64,000 nucleotides of DNA from contig NZ_CP115670.1 of assembly GCF_027886475.1 (NCBI RefSeq), positions 1,612,001 to 1,676,000 on the forward strand. The letters are read 5' to 3'. The notes below the pieces were generated by a model that saw only the letters and a list, made by a program, of their open reading frames with translations, did not search any database and had not been told where the DNA came from. The first letter of the stretch is position 1. The number at the start of each line of letters is the position of its first letter. The position numbers and the translations under genes are program-made. Shown piece by piece: positions 9,608-18,487 of this stretch. The stretch comes from Corynebacterium sp. SCR221107. Lineage in GTDB: Bacteria; Actinomycetota; Actinomycetes; Mycobacteriales; Mycobacteriaceae.

Positions 9608-10903
9608 ATGGGACGCTCACGAATGCGCGGGGCCCGCAGCTTAGCGACGCACACCGGCGCGCTGACCGTAAGCGTGGCCTGCGCCGCGTATGGCGTCATC
9701 GCGCCGGCACAGGCGGCGAGTGCACAAGCCAGCCCACTCGTCTCCCGCTATGCCTGATCGTCCCTTCCGCCTGTCGATCACGAGGGAGCACCACAACCAG
9801 AGCCCTTTGGGCCGGACTACTTCTTCGGCTACATCTCGGACGTAAGCTCCTACCCTGGCGGCATCTATTACAGCGTCGTGAGGGGGTTCAATGACCTGCG
9901 CGACAACCACCCTGAGTTGATGCAATCCAACCTGGACGGCGTGATCACCATCAATAATTCCGCAAGCAAGCAACGCATCGCCGAAGCCTAGGCCGACGCG
10001 CGTGTCAGCGCTGGCGATTTGTTGGCGCAGTTCTCCGATGCCTTAGGGCCGACGCTCGGCGCATATGTGCGCCAATCCATTGCCGAAAACAGGCTGCCCA
10101 AAACGCACGCTCTGCTCGACTCTGGCTTCCTCTCCCGCGCCCAAGGTCCGGCAGCCTCAACATGGGTGGAGAAGTCCTTGTTCAACAACCCACGTCCCTT
10201 CGTCGTTGCCCCAGACTCCATCCAGCGTTATAACACCGACGGCGAGGATTTCTACGACTTTGGCTCATCGGCTTCCTTTCCCTCCGGACACGCCAATCAA
10301 GCCGCCCTCATGACCACCCTTCTAGCGGTGGTCCTCCCTGAGCTTGGCCCACAGCTGCTCGCCCGCGGCTCGGTTGCGGGCCAATCACGAGTGGTTCTTG
10401 GGGTGCACTATCCGCTCGATGTTATCGGTGGCCGCATGACCGGGATGGCGGCTGCCGCCGATCGTTGGAACGATCCCAAGATGCGCGACGCGCTGACTCA
10501 GGCTGGCGCGGAACTGCGCACGGAACTTCAATGGCGCGCCGGGATGCCGTTGGCACAGGCGGTGATCGAACAAGAAATGGCGGGCACTGGCTACCTCAGC
10601 GATGCCGAAGCCAGCACCATCTATGCGCAGCAGGCAACCTATGGTTTGTCCGCCGCCTACGATCAACAGGCTCCCATGATCGTCCCGCAGGCGGCCCCTG
10701 ACCTGCTCATCAACCGATTCCCGCAGCTGAATTGGGAGCAACGCGCTCGCGTCATTTCAGCCACCGCGTTGCCGGAGGGAAGTCCGCTCGACGATCAGAC
10801 GGCTGCTGGCTCGTGGCAGCGCATCAACCTCGCCGCTGCCTTCGCAGCAAGCGTCACGCTTGACGCCGAAGGCGGGTTGGCAGTCAACGGCCAAGCCGTC
10901 TAG
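9608..10903 (+). pseudogene. Secreted PAP2-family acid phosphatase, broken by two in-frame stops
   Basis: One reading frame from the ATG at 9608 encodes a signal peptide (positive start, hydrophobic core, ending near PAQAASA) followed by a PAP2 phosphatase of about 430 residues. The frame is interrupted by TGA at 9755-9757 and TAG at 9989-9991, and is otherwise continuous. The catalytic motifs lie after both stops and are intact: K..NNPRP (motif 1), FPSGH (motif 2) and SRVVLGVHYPLD (motif 3). Only the part from about 10019 is open. The single-base nature of the lesions suggests recent inactivation of an exported phosphomonoesterase or lipid phosphatase. A second in-frame ATG lies at 9623. Confidence 0.85.
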
Positions 10904-10910
10904 GGTCGGG

Positions 10911-11327
10911 CTACTGCTCGTCCTCGATGTCAACGAGGTACTGCTCCCACGTAATAAGCTTGGACGTTGCCTCTGCGGGTAGCCCAAGCTGCGCGAAAGC
11001 GGCCTCGAGAATCTCCCACAGGTCGTGCATCTCCTCGACCTCGACCACGGGTTGCTCGCCTTGAGCATTGAGATCTACCACGGTGGCGTAGAAGTCGCGC
11101 AAGTGACCTTCGACCTGCTTATCCACAACCTCTGGCTCGAGACCATCGAGGGCAAAAAGCAGCCTGTTAAACGCGACGCGCAACGCAGGCAGCAACTCGG
11201 CATTCATCGTTGGGTCCCAGTTTTCCGAATCGGAATAGGAACCGTCTGCAAACGTCTCGAAAAAACCGAAAACCTCATCCACCTTGCTGGCCAGGCGAAC
11301 TGGCAAAGTCGATGCTTGCTCGGCCAC
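10911..11327 (-). CDS. Conserved hypothetical protein next to mshC
   Basis: A 138-residue acidic soluble protein with no signal peptide or membrane segment and no motif I recognise. It is predicted mostly helical and rich in Glu, Asp and Leu. It lies 2 bp downstream of mshC on the same strand, so co-transcription with mycothiol synthesis is likely. I do not assign a function. Confidence 0.75.
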   Translation of the reverse strand: MAEQASTLPVRLASKVDEVFGFFETFADGSYSDSENWDPTMNAELLPALRVAFNRLLFALDGLEPEVVDKQVEGHLRDFYATVVDLNAQGEQPVVEVEEMHDLWEILEAAFAQLGLPAEATSKLITWEQYLVDIEDEQ

Positions 11328-11329
11328 AA

Positions 11330-12598
11330 TTATCTCCTCAATAGACTGACGCCAAGCAGAGCATCAACGGCATCTCGAACTAACTGACCCGCCTCAAAAG
11401 AGGTATCTTCGGCGGACTGTGCGTCCTCGGCCGTAATCGCCTCCGCCCAGGCATCGATGAGCCCCAGCGCACGAGGGGTGTCGAGGTCGTTGGCCAAACA
11501 AGAACGCACTTGCTGGATCAGCTCGGCCGCCGCTGTCAGGGAGGAGGAACAGCTTGCCGCCAGACTCCACTGATAAAGGCGTGCTTCCGCCTGGGTGAGC
11601 ACCTCAGTGGACCAATCGCGCGCCTTGCGGTAGTGACCGGCGTAGACACCGAGACGGATCGCCGAGGGGTTATGTCCACCCGCAACCAGCTCGGAGACGA
11701 AGACGAGGTTGCCTAGGGACTTGCTCATCTTGACCCCATCGAGCGAGATCATGCCGGTATGGACGTAATGGGATGCCATGCGGTCGTGACCGTAGGTGGC
11801 CTCGGCGTGGGCTGCGGAGAACTCATGATGCGGGAAAATAAGGTCGCTGCCGCCACCTTGAATGGCAAAGTGCGAACCCAAGCGATTGGTGGCGATCGCC
11901 GAGCACTCGACGTGCCAGCCTGGACGCCCAGCACCGAAGGGCGCCTCCCAGCGTGGTTCACCAGGGCGAGCTGCCCGCCAAATCAAGGCATCGAGGGGAT
12001 CCTTCTTGCCTGCTCGCTGCGGATCGCCGCCGCGCTCGGCGAAGAACTCTTCCATGAGCGCGCGAGAATAATTGGACTCGTAGCCAAACTGGGAGGTCGC
12101 GCTAATAGATGCGTAAATGTCCGGGAACTCATCGTCGTCAACGACATAGGCCGAACCGTTGTCCAACAGCTTTTGCACCATGTCGATGACTTCATTCACG
12201 CTCTCCATCGCGCCAACATATTCGCGTGGCGGGATGACAGAAAGGTTGGTCATGTCTCCGCGGAAACGATCGATCTGGCTGGTGCCAAGCTCGCGCCAGT
12301 CAACCCCGTCCCGTGCGGCGCGCTCGAACAGAGGATCATCAACATCGGTGATGTTTTGGACGTAGTGAACGCTATGCCCGTTGTCGAGCAGCTGCCTAAA
12401 AATAAGGTCAAACGTCAGATAGGTAGCAGCGTGTCCGAGGTGCGTTGAATCATAAGGGGTAATGCCACAGACATACATCCCCACCTCTTGTTCAGACACC
12501 TCGACAGGCTTGATGACCTGATCGGCGGTGTCGAAAAGATTGAGCGCCACGGGGGCGCCGCTGACAGTAGGGATCGTCGGTTCGGGCCAAGAATGCAT
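11330..12598 (-). CDS. mshC: Cysteine:GlcN-Ins ligase (mycothiol biosynthesis)
   Basis: A 422-residue class I aminoacyl-tRNA-synthetase-like ligase that joins cysteine to GlcN-inositol with ATP, the penultimate step of mycothiol synthesis. It resembles CysRS but is shorter at the C-terminus and lacks the tRNA-binding part. It has the nucleotide signature [10 protein letters not shown] near residue 55, KMSKSLGN near residue 300 (KMSKS loop), and the cysteine-binding zinc site around [15 protein letters not shown] and the [10 protein letters not shown] region. It precedes a small hypothetical gene by 2 bp. Confidence 0.95.
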   Translation of the reverse strand: MHSWPEPTIPTVSGAPVALNLFDTADQVIKPVEVSEQEVGMYVCGITPYDSTHLGHAATYLTFDLIFRQLLDNGHSVHYVQNITDVDDPLFERAARDGVDWRELGTSQIDRFRGDMTNLSVIPPREYVGAMESVNEVIDMVQKLLDNGSAYVVDDDEFPDIYASISATSQFGYESNYSRALMEEFFAERGGDPQRAGKKDPLDALIWRAARPGEPRWEAPFGAGRPGWHVECSAIATNRLGSHFAIQGGGSDLIFPHHEFSAAHAEATYGHDRMASHYVHTGMISLDGVKMSKSLGNLVFVSELVAGGHNPSAIRLGVYAGHYRKARDWSTEVLTQAEARLYQWSLAASCSSSLTAAAELIQQVRSCLANDLDTPRALGLIDAWAEAITAEDAQSAEDTSFEAGQLVRDAVDALLGVSLLRR

Positions 12599-12840
12599 AG
12601 CAACTACTCTAACCCGATTGTTTTTTCTTGCACACTGCAGGCACGGTTAAGCAAGAAATACTCCCGCATCTGCTCCTTTCGATCCCTTCTACTGTCGGCA
12701 CCTTCTTTCGGCGCTGAGTGTGGTTTCGGGCGGCGAGTATGGCTATCAAAAAAACCCAAAAGGCACCGGCTTTCCACCACTCTCGTATGCGAGCGAGCAA
12801 TGTGCGGAAAATCGATGCCTCCACAGGCTGCGCCAGAATC

Positions 12841-13665
12841 TTAGGCCGTCATAACACCCGCAGCCAGCAGTGCCATGACAATAAGTCCGGCCGGAATGCG
12901 GTAGGCAGCAAACCAGCTAAAGGAATGATGAGACACAAACTTCAGCAGCCACGCGATTGAGGCGTAACCCAAAACAAAGGCAATGGCGGTACCCACGAAA
13001 AGCTGAGCGCCGCTAGCCGCCTGACCAGCTGCCGGGTTGAAAGCGTCGGGAAGCGAAAAAAGGCCTGAAGCCAGCACCGCAGGAATGGCCAAAAGAAAGC
13101 TGAAACGGGTGGCCACCTCACGATCCAAACCGAGGAACAAGCCAGCGGAAACCGTACCGCCGGAACGCGAGACGCCTGGGATCAGTGCCAAGCACTGGGC
13201 AAGACCCATCCAGATGGCGTCACGCATGGAAAGTTCATCGAAGGAACGTTCCTTACTGCCCCACTTTTCGGCGGCAATGAACACAAAGCTAAACAGAATC
13301 AACACCGTCGCGGTGATCCACAGATTGCGCAGCGCATCGCGGATGTAGTCTTTGGCAAGGAAGCCGATGATGGCGACCGGAAGCGTGCCGACGATCACCA
13401 TCCAACCCATGCGATAATCAAAACCGCGGGCGTCCCTATTAAATAAGCCCTTGAGCCAACCCGTGAAAAACTTCCAAATGTCCTTGGCGAAATAGACCAA
13501 AACGGCCGCCTCGGTACCCAGCTGAATCACGGCAGTAAACGATGCGCCAGCATCTTCCCCCCAGAAAAGCTCGGAGATAATACGTAGGTGTCCGGAGGAG
13601 CTGATCGGAAGAAACTCGGTCAGCCCTTGGACAATGGACAAAACAATTGTCTGCGCCCAAGACAT
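12841..13665 (-). CDS. uppP: Undecaprenyl-diphosphatase (BacA family)
   Basis: A polytopic membrane enzyme that recycles undecaprenyl pyrophosphate to the monophosphate for cell-wall synthesis and can confer bacitracin tolerance. The hallmark motif [16 protein letters not shown] sits near residue 15 and PGVSRSGGT near residue 160. The open frame runs 16 codons further upstream, but MSWAQ at 13665 is the family N-terminus, giving 274 residues. It is transcribed divergently from the downstream lipoprotein gene. Confidence 0.95.
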   Translation of the reverse strand: MSWAQTIVLSIVQGLTEFLPISSSGHLRIISELFWGEDAGASFTAVIQLGTEAAVLVYFAKDIWKFFTGWLKGLFNRDARGFDYRMGWMVIVGTLPVAIIGFLAKDYIRDALRNLWITATVLILFSFVFIAAEKWGSKERSFDELSMRDAIWMGLAQCLALIPGVSRSGGTVSAGLFLGLDREVATRFSFLLAIPAVLASGLFSLPDAFNPAAGQAASGAQLFVGTAIAFVLGYASIAWLLKFVSHHSFSWFAAYRIPAGLIVMALLAAGVMTA

Positions 13666-13776
13666 CGATTCCGTGCCGCCTTGAGCCAAAGTGGAGGTAA
13701 ACATCACTCGCACAACGCTACTACGCGAGCGCCACCTAGGGGGTTATACACCCTGACCGTGGTAGATTGTGAGCTT

Positions 13777-14823
13777 GTGAAACTAGCCTCGCGTACCTTG
13801 AAATCAGCCCGCGTTCCGCTTGTCGGTCTCATCGCCACCTCGCTCATCACCTTAAGCGCCTGTGGCAATGACGCCACCTCTTCAGACATCGACACCTCTT
13901 CCATGGGCAACGCCACCGCTGTGGCATCACCGGCATCGCCCAACCCTGATGGCACCGTCATCACGTTGGATCCGGCCTATGCAAATGTCGAAGATATGGA
14001 GCGAGTCGGCGATATCGTGGCGCTGCGTTCGGGGGACCAACTCGCCGTGGGCACCGTGAAAGAATTCGCGGACTCGAAGGCGCCCACATTCAAGGTTTCA
14101 CAGGAATGCGCGGACATGACCGCTTCCACTGAGAATTTCATCCTCGCGTGCCCGGAAGGGGTGTATCGCATTAAGGCTAGCGACCCGGACCTAGACGACG
14201 TAGTCACAAGCGAGCACAACCTCTCCACGGCGGTAGAAACGTCCACCGGCGAGATTGTCGCCGGAATCAAAGATAAGGCCGAGGTCGTCGTAATCAAGGA
14301 CGGGGAGGAAATTGACAACTTCCCCGTCGAATATCCCACCGACGAAATGAAGGCTGTCACCGTGGAGGGCAAACCCGACGCCATAATCCGCACCAACAGC
14401 AAATACACCATCGCTCAGGATATCGACTGGCACGAAGGCTCGGCAGGTGCCATCTTGCGGGTGGGCAAAGGCGTCGGGCAAATCGCCTCGGCCGAAAAGG
14501 GGCTATTCCTCGCCTCCGACAACACGGGCAACCAGCTTGCTTTGTACTTCGCCGACGATGTCATTCGACTCCAAAAGACAATGGGCGTTCCCGACAGCCC
14601 GTGGGCGGTGGCCTGGGACCACTCCAATACCCTGGCCTGGGTTTCGACCACCAAGGACAATCTAATCATCGGCTACGATCCCAGCAACGCCGACCTAGAC
14701 GAAGTGTCCCGCTATAACTCGGTCGCCGACGTCCGCAACATGGAAGTCCTCGATGACGGCACCATCATCGCTGCCTCTGCCACCGGCGAGGGCCTGCAAG
14801 TTATCGAGGCGCAAAAAGGCTAA
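13777..14823 (+). CDS. Putative lipoprotein with beta-propeller-like repeats
   Basis: A 348-residue exported protein. The chosen GTG at 13777 gives a classical lipoprotein signal: basic start, hydrophobic core, and lipobox LSAC with the cysteine near residue 28. The mature part is Asp/Thr-rich with repeating short beta-strand patterns such as GDIVALRSGDQLAVGT and ending DDGTIIAASATGEGL, suggesting a beta-propeller fold, which I infer rather than recognise. It lies just before pyrD, as in other corynebacteria. No catalytic motif is visible. The long open frame extending to 13588 is an artefact overlapping uppP. Confidence 0.8.
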   Translation: MKLASRTLKSARVPLVGLIATSLITLSACGNDATSSDIDTSSMGNATAVASPASPNPDGTVITLDPAYANVEDMERVGDIVALRSGDQLAVGTVKEFADSKAPTFKVSQECADMTASTENFILACPEGVYRIKASDPDLDDVVTSEHNLSTAVETSTGEIVAGIKDKAEVVVIKDGEEIDNFPVEYPTDEMKAVTVEGKPDAIIRTNSKYTIAQDIDWHEGSAGAILRVGKGVGQIASAEKGLFLASDNTGNQLALYFADDVIRLQKTMGVPDSPWAVAWDHSNTLAWVSTTKDNLIIGYDPSNADLDEVSRYNSVADVRNMEVLDDGTIIAASATGEGLQVIEAQKG

Positions 14824-14888
14824 CACCACAAGGCTGAAATACCACTACACACCGCTACCATCGACCACAAGCAAAAGGGCACCACACG

Positions 14889-16004
14889 ATGAGCACTCTC
14901 CCCCCGCATCCACTCCGCACAAAGGCCTACAACCTCGCGCTTCAGGCCATGTTCACCATGACCCCCGAGCGAATTCACGGAATCATTAGCCAAGGACTTG
15001 GACTACTCAACTCCGTCTATCCAGTCAACCGTGCAATGGGCACGATCGTGGGCGTTCATGATCCCATCCTGCGTCAAGAGGTGTTCGGCACCGTCTTCCC
15101 GGCACCACTTGGTCTGGCAGCAGGATTTGATAAGAATGGCACCGCCCCCGATGCATGGTCAGCGGTGGGCTTTGGATATGCCGAGCTCGGTACTGTCACC
15201 GCCTCCCCGCAGCCGGGCAATCCCACCCCGCGTCTTTTCCGTCTGCCTGAGGATAAGGCCATTCTCAACCGCATGGGCTTTAACAACCTTGGCGCTGCAG
15301 CTGTGGCTGATAACCTGCGTCGCCGGCGCAGCAACGACGTCATCGGCATCAACATCGGCAAGACCAAGGTGGTTCCGGCTAGCGAGGCAGTGGAGGACTA
15401 CCGCCGTTCAGCCTCCCTGCTTGGTGACCTAGCCAACTACCTCGTGGTCAACGTTTCCTCACCAAATACGCCGGGATTGCGCGACCTGCAGGCGGTCGAG
15501 TCCTTGCGGCCCATCTTGAAGGCGGTACAGGAGTCGACGAAGACCCCGGTGCTGGTCAAGATCGCCCCCGACCTCAGCGATGAGGACATCGATGCCGTGG
15601 CAGATCTCGCCCTAGAACTGGGCATCGCTGGCATCGTGGCAACCAATACCACCATCTCCCGCGAAGGTCTCAAGACCGATGCACACAAGGTGGAAGCTAT
15701 GGGTGCTGGCGGTATTTCGGGCGCGCCGCTGACCGAGCGCTCCCAGGAGGTGCTCAAACGGCTGTACGCCAAGGTCGGCGATCAACTCGTACTCATTGGC
15801 GTCGGTGGCATCACCACCCCGCAGCAGGCGTGGGAGCGCATCGCTGCAGGCGCCACTTTGCTGCAGGGCTACACCCACTTCATTTACGGAGGTCTCGACT
15901 GGATCCGTGATATCCACCTGGGCATCGCCGCGCAGCTTCGCGCCTATGAATACTCGAATATCTCCGAAGCTGTTGGTTGCGGCAAGCCGTGGACCCTAGG
16001 CTAA
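14889..16004 (+). CDS. pyrD: Dihydroorotate dehydrogenase (quinone), class 2
   Basis: A 371-residue membrane-associated flavoenzyme oxidising dihydroorotate to orotate in pyrimidine synthesis with quinone as acceptor. The N-terminal helical extension before the barrel marks class 2. Typical segments are [12 protein letters not shown] near residue 75, [17 protein letters not shown] and the [14 protein letters not shown] loop with the catalytic serine near residue 190. It ends with the family pattern GVGGI...[15 protein letters not shown]. Confidence 0.96.
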   Translation: MSTLPPHPLRTKAYNLALQAMFTMTPERIHGIISQGLGLLNSVYPVNRAMGTIVGVHDPILRQEVFGTVFPAPLGLAAGFDKNGTAPDAWSAVGFGYAELGTVTASPQPGNPTPRLFRLPEDKAILNRMGFNNLGAAAVADNLRRRRSNDVIGINIGKTKVVPASEAVEDYRRSASLLGDLANYLVVNVSSPNTPGLRDLQAVESLRPILKAVQESTKTPVLVKIAPDLSDEDIDAVADLALELGIAGIVATNTTISREGLKTDAHKVEAMGAGGISGAPLTERSQEVLKRLYAKVGDQLVLIGVGGITTPQQAWERIAAGATLLQGYTHFIYGGLDWIRDIHLGIAAQLRAYEYSNISEAVGCGKPWTLG

Positions 16005-16098
16005 CGGTCCCCAACTTCTACCCCGTATCGCGGAGTTGCACAAGAAAATCCATGAAAGTTGTTTTCAGACTCCAGATGCGGGGTTAGTATATTTCTTG

Positions 16099-17118
16099 AT
16101 GTCTTCTCATAAACTTCTTCGCTCCGGGCGCACCGCGATCGCCTCCGTGGTTGCGACAGCATTGCTTAGCGCCGGAGTAATTGCGCCTGTACCTGCCTCC
16201 GCACAATCTAGCCTTGCTCAGATGACCTCGTCCAATTACAACGGCGAATGGCTGGGTGACACGCCGTTTATCACCGGCAAGACTCAGGTGGACGGAAACT
16301 TCTGGGTTGTCGATGTGTGGTCACCTGCCAACGCAACCATCGTTTCCAATAATGTCTTGCTTCCTTCGACCAACACACCACGGAGCACGGTCTACCTGCT
16401 ACCCGGAATCGCCGGTGGCACCTCTGGCATGAACTGGGTGACCAACTCCGATATCAAGTCGTGGGCACAGGACAAGAATGCGAACTTCGTCATGCCGCTC
16501 GGGGGAAAATTCTCCCTTTATACCGACTGGGAGGAATCCGATTTCATCCTCGGCGTGAACAAGTGGGAAACCTACATGATCCACGAACTACCACCACTGA
16601 TCGACGCCGAGTTCAATGGCACCGGCCGGGATGCGATAGCTGGATTGTCCTCCACGGGTGGCGCCGCCCTAGATATCGCGGGTCATGCTCCTCATCGCTT
16701 CCGCGCAGCTGCCTCCTACTCGGGCTTTCCGGTACGCTCCGGCCTCACCGGTGGAGCGTTATCTAACTTGCTGATTTCCTCCGGTGGCGGATCCTCAATG
16801 AATGCTTTCGGCGTTCCGGGCTCCTCCGATTGGGCCGAACACGACCCAGCAGCGCATCCGGAGCGTTTGATTAACGTCGCCGTCTTTGTCGGATCGGCCG
16901 CTGGATTTCCCTCTGGAACCAATCTGACAACTTTTGGCCCTTCGGTTATCGAACGCCTGGCCAACGATAGCTCTAATGAGTTCACCACCCGCGCCCGTGC
17001 AGCAGGCGTCACCGTCAACAGGTACGTTGCGCAAAGTGGCAGCCATGATTTTGGGCTGTTTTTCAATCAGCTCGCGGTGTCTTGGGATCAGACCATCCGC
17101 CCCGCCATCGGGGCATAA
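16099..17118 (+). CDS. Secreted corynomycolyltransferase-type esterase (antigen 85 family)
   Basis: A 339-residue exported alpha/beta hydrolase of the antigen 85/mycolyltransferase family, acting outside the membrane on trehalose mycolates or related esters. The ATG at 16099 gives a Sec signal peptide ending around VPASAQS. Motifs: oxyanion-loop segment LLPGIAGGTSGMNW, nucleophile elbow GLSSTGG (the usual GxSMGG with Met replaced by Thr), and the catalytic histidine in SGSHDFG near the C-terminus. The protein is short, with no C-terminal extension. The frame is open further upstream but lacks a signal there. A strong terminator follows directly. Confidence 0.88.
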   Translation: MSSHKLLRSGRTAIASVVATALLSAGVIAPVPASAQSSLAQMTSSNYNGEWLGDTPFITGKTQVDGNFWVVDVWSPANATIVSNNVLLPSTNTPRSTVYLLPGIAGGTSGMNWVTNSDIKSWAQDKNANFVMPLGGKFSLYTDWEESDFILGVNKWETYMIHELPPLIDAEFNGTGRDAIAGLSSTGGAALDIAGHAPHRFRAAASYSGFPVRSGLTGGALSNLLISSGGGSSMNAFGVPGSSDWAEHDPAAHPERLINVAVFVGSAAGFPSGTNLTTFGPSVIERLANDSSNEFTTRARAAGVTVNRYVAQSGSHDFGLFFNQLAVSWDQTIRPAIGA

Positions 17119-17120
17119 GA

Positions 17121-17145
17121 AAAGCGCCCCTCGGGGCGCTTTTTC
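17121..17145 (+). terminator. Rho-independent terminator
   Basis: A 10-bp perfect stem AAAGCGCCCC/GGGGCGCTTT with a 2-nt spacer, followed by a T-run, ending the mycolyltransferase-like gene. Confidence 0.92.
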
Positions 17146-17166
17146 GTGGTGTCTTGCCCTGACTTG

Positions 17167-17571
17167 CTAAGCCGATCGATGTGCCACAGTACGGCGGAGG
17201 ATGATGCCACACAAGGCGGCCAAGACGGCATAGCCGGGCAGCCAGTACTGCTCCCACGTGGTAAGTACCGTATTCGGTACAAACCGTGAACCCACGGCCA
17301 GCAGCAGGGCTAACGCCAAGGCCACCACCTGCACGGCCGAAGGTTTCTGCTGCTTATTGACAGTGGCGAAGGAGCCGAGCACGGCTGCGGCCAGCAGGAT
17401 CAGCACGAACCGAGAAGTCACCTCGAACGGCACCATCCAGCCATTGGTAAACACCTCAATCGCCGTGTAGATAAATAGCACCACGGCCAGCGCCATGAAC
17501 GCACCACCCACACGAATGGCGGGTGGGATGTGCACGAACGCCGGCTGAGCCTGCGTCTGCTTATTACTCAT
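17167..17571 (-). CDS. Small integral membrane protein of unknown function
   Basis: A 134-residue protein with four predicted membrane segments (about residues 22-42, 54-72, 80-98 and 110-128) and a short hydrophilic N-terminus. There are no charged catalytic motifs and I do not recognise a family. Its start overlaps the end of the YbhB-like gene by 8 bp, so the two are translationally coupled. Confidence 0.75.
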   Translation of the reverse strand: MSNKQTQAQPAFVHIPPAIRVGGAFMALAVVLFIYTAIEVFTNGWMVPFEVTSRFVLILLAAAVLGSFATVNKQQKPSAVQVVALALALLLAVGSRFVPNTVLTTWEQYWLPGYAVLAALCGIILRRTVAHRSA

Positions 17572-18103
17572 TTTCGTACCAGCCCCACGTGATCGCGCGC
17601 CCCAAAGAATGGAAGTTTAGATTAAAGCCCAACACCGTCGCGGTTGCCTCTGGGTCAATGTCGAGCTTGTCGACGGCCACAGCATGCACGGCGAACAGAT
17701 AGCGATGTGGCCCGTGCCCGCTAGGTGGTTGCGGCCCATAGAATCCACGAATGCCGCTATCACCTTTGAGCGTCACCGCGCCCGGGATCCCCGCGTCTTC
17801 CAAGCTTCCTGCCCCCTGCGGCAATCCGGAAACATCGGCCGGAATGTTGAATACCGCCCAATGCCAAAAACCACTGGCTGTCGGTGCATCGGGATCGAAG
17901 CAGGTTACTGCGAGGGACTTGGTGCCCTCCGGAAGCTCACCCCAGGAAAGCTGCGGGGAGACGCTAGAAGGCGCGGCGATCTCATCGCTTAGCCGGTGGC
18001 CGTCGGAAAAGTTCGCCGAGGAGACGTCAAAAGCTGGAAGCTTGGTCAGTGGCGCGTAGGGATCTGGGCCGGGGAAACGTGGGTCATCCGCATAAGTACT
18101 CAT
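17564..18103 (-). CDS. YbhB/YbcL family PEBP-like protein
   Basis: A 179-residue phosphatidylethanolamine-binding-protein-like fold (Raf kinase inhibitor-like). Diagnostic segments are SPQLSWGELPEGTKSLAV, DPDAPTASGFWHWAVFNIP (ligand-pocket DPDxP and HW) and YGPQPPSGHGPHRYLFAVHA. The bacterial members have no agreed function. No signal peptide is seen, so it is cytoplasmic. Coupled to the small membrane protein downstream. Confidence 0.9.
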   Translation of the reverse strand: MSTYADDPRFPGPDPYAPLTKLPAFDVSSANFSDGHRLSDEIAAPSSVSPQLSWGELPEGTKSLAVTCFDPDAPTASGFWHWAVFNIPADVSGLPQGAGSLEDAGIPGAVTLKGDSGIRGFYGPQPPSGHGPHRYLFAVHAVAVDKLDIDPEATATVLGFNLNFHSLGRAITWGWYENE

Positions 18104-18224
18104 AGGCTTTTTCTACCATCTTTGTTGTGAGCATGGCCACTCGATTGTTAAAAAAGTAGCCCATGTCTCCCCCCACTGGAACCACATCGATGTAAGCCCC
18201 AAAAATGCCCCACGAACTGCGGAT

Positions 18225-18253
18225 TTGCAAAGTTTTACTTATGCCCATATAGT
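18225..18253 (+). promoter_or_regulatory. Promoter of tRNA-Leu
   Basis: TTGCAA (18225-18230) and TATAGT (18248-18253) are separated by exactly 17 bp and lie about 43 bp upstream of the mature tRNA 5' end, a near-consensus sigma-A promoter. Confidence 0.8.
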
Positions 18254-18295
18254 TTAACGAGTGCCCAGCAGAAAGGCTGAAAGCACAAACACCCA

Positions 18296-18381
18296 GCCCG
18301 GGTGGCGGAATGGCAGACGCGCTAGCTTGAGGTGCTAGTGTCCTACTAACGGACGTGGGGGTTCAAGTCCCCCCTCGGGCA
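18296..18381 (+). tRNA. tRNA-Leu (anticodon GAG)
   Basis: An 86-nt class II tRNA. The acceptor stem GCCCGGG pairs with CTCGGGC plus discriminator A. The anticodon stem-loop CTAGC-TTGAGGT-GCTAG gives anticodon GAG. There is a long variable arm (tgtcctactaacggac), and the T-arm contains GGTTCAAGTCC. CCA is not encoded. Confidence 0.97.
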
Positions 18382-18388
18382 CAAGTTC

Positions 18389-18418
18389 AAAGGCTCCAGC
18401 TTTTATGCTGGAGCCTTT
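18389..18418 (+). terminator. Terminator of tRNA-Leu
   Basis: Perfect 12-bp stem AAAGGCTCCAGC / GCTGGAGCCTTT with loop ttttat, 8 nt downstream of the tRNA. Confidence 0.92.
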
Positions 18419-18487
18419 CGTGTTTTCGCAATCTACCTTCAAGCGACGATTTTTCCTTCCTCAGGACCTCCTGCTGAAATAGAGATC

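Noticed and set aside
9755..9757. TGA in the PAP2 gene as a selenocysteine codon
   Set aside because: No selenoprotein family match or nearby SECIS-like hairpin is seen, and a second stop (TAG) follows in the same frame.
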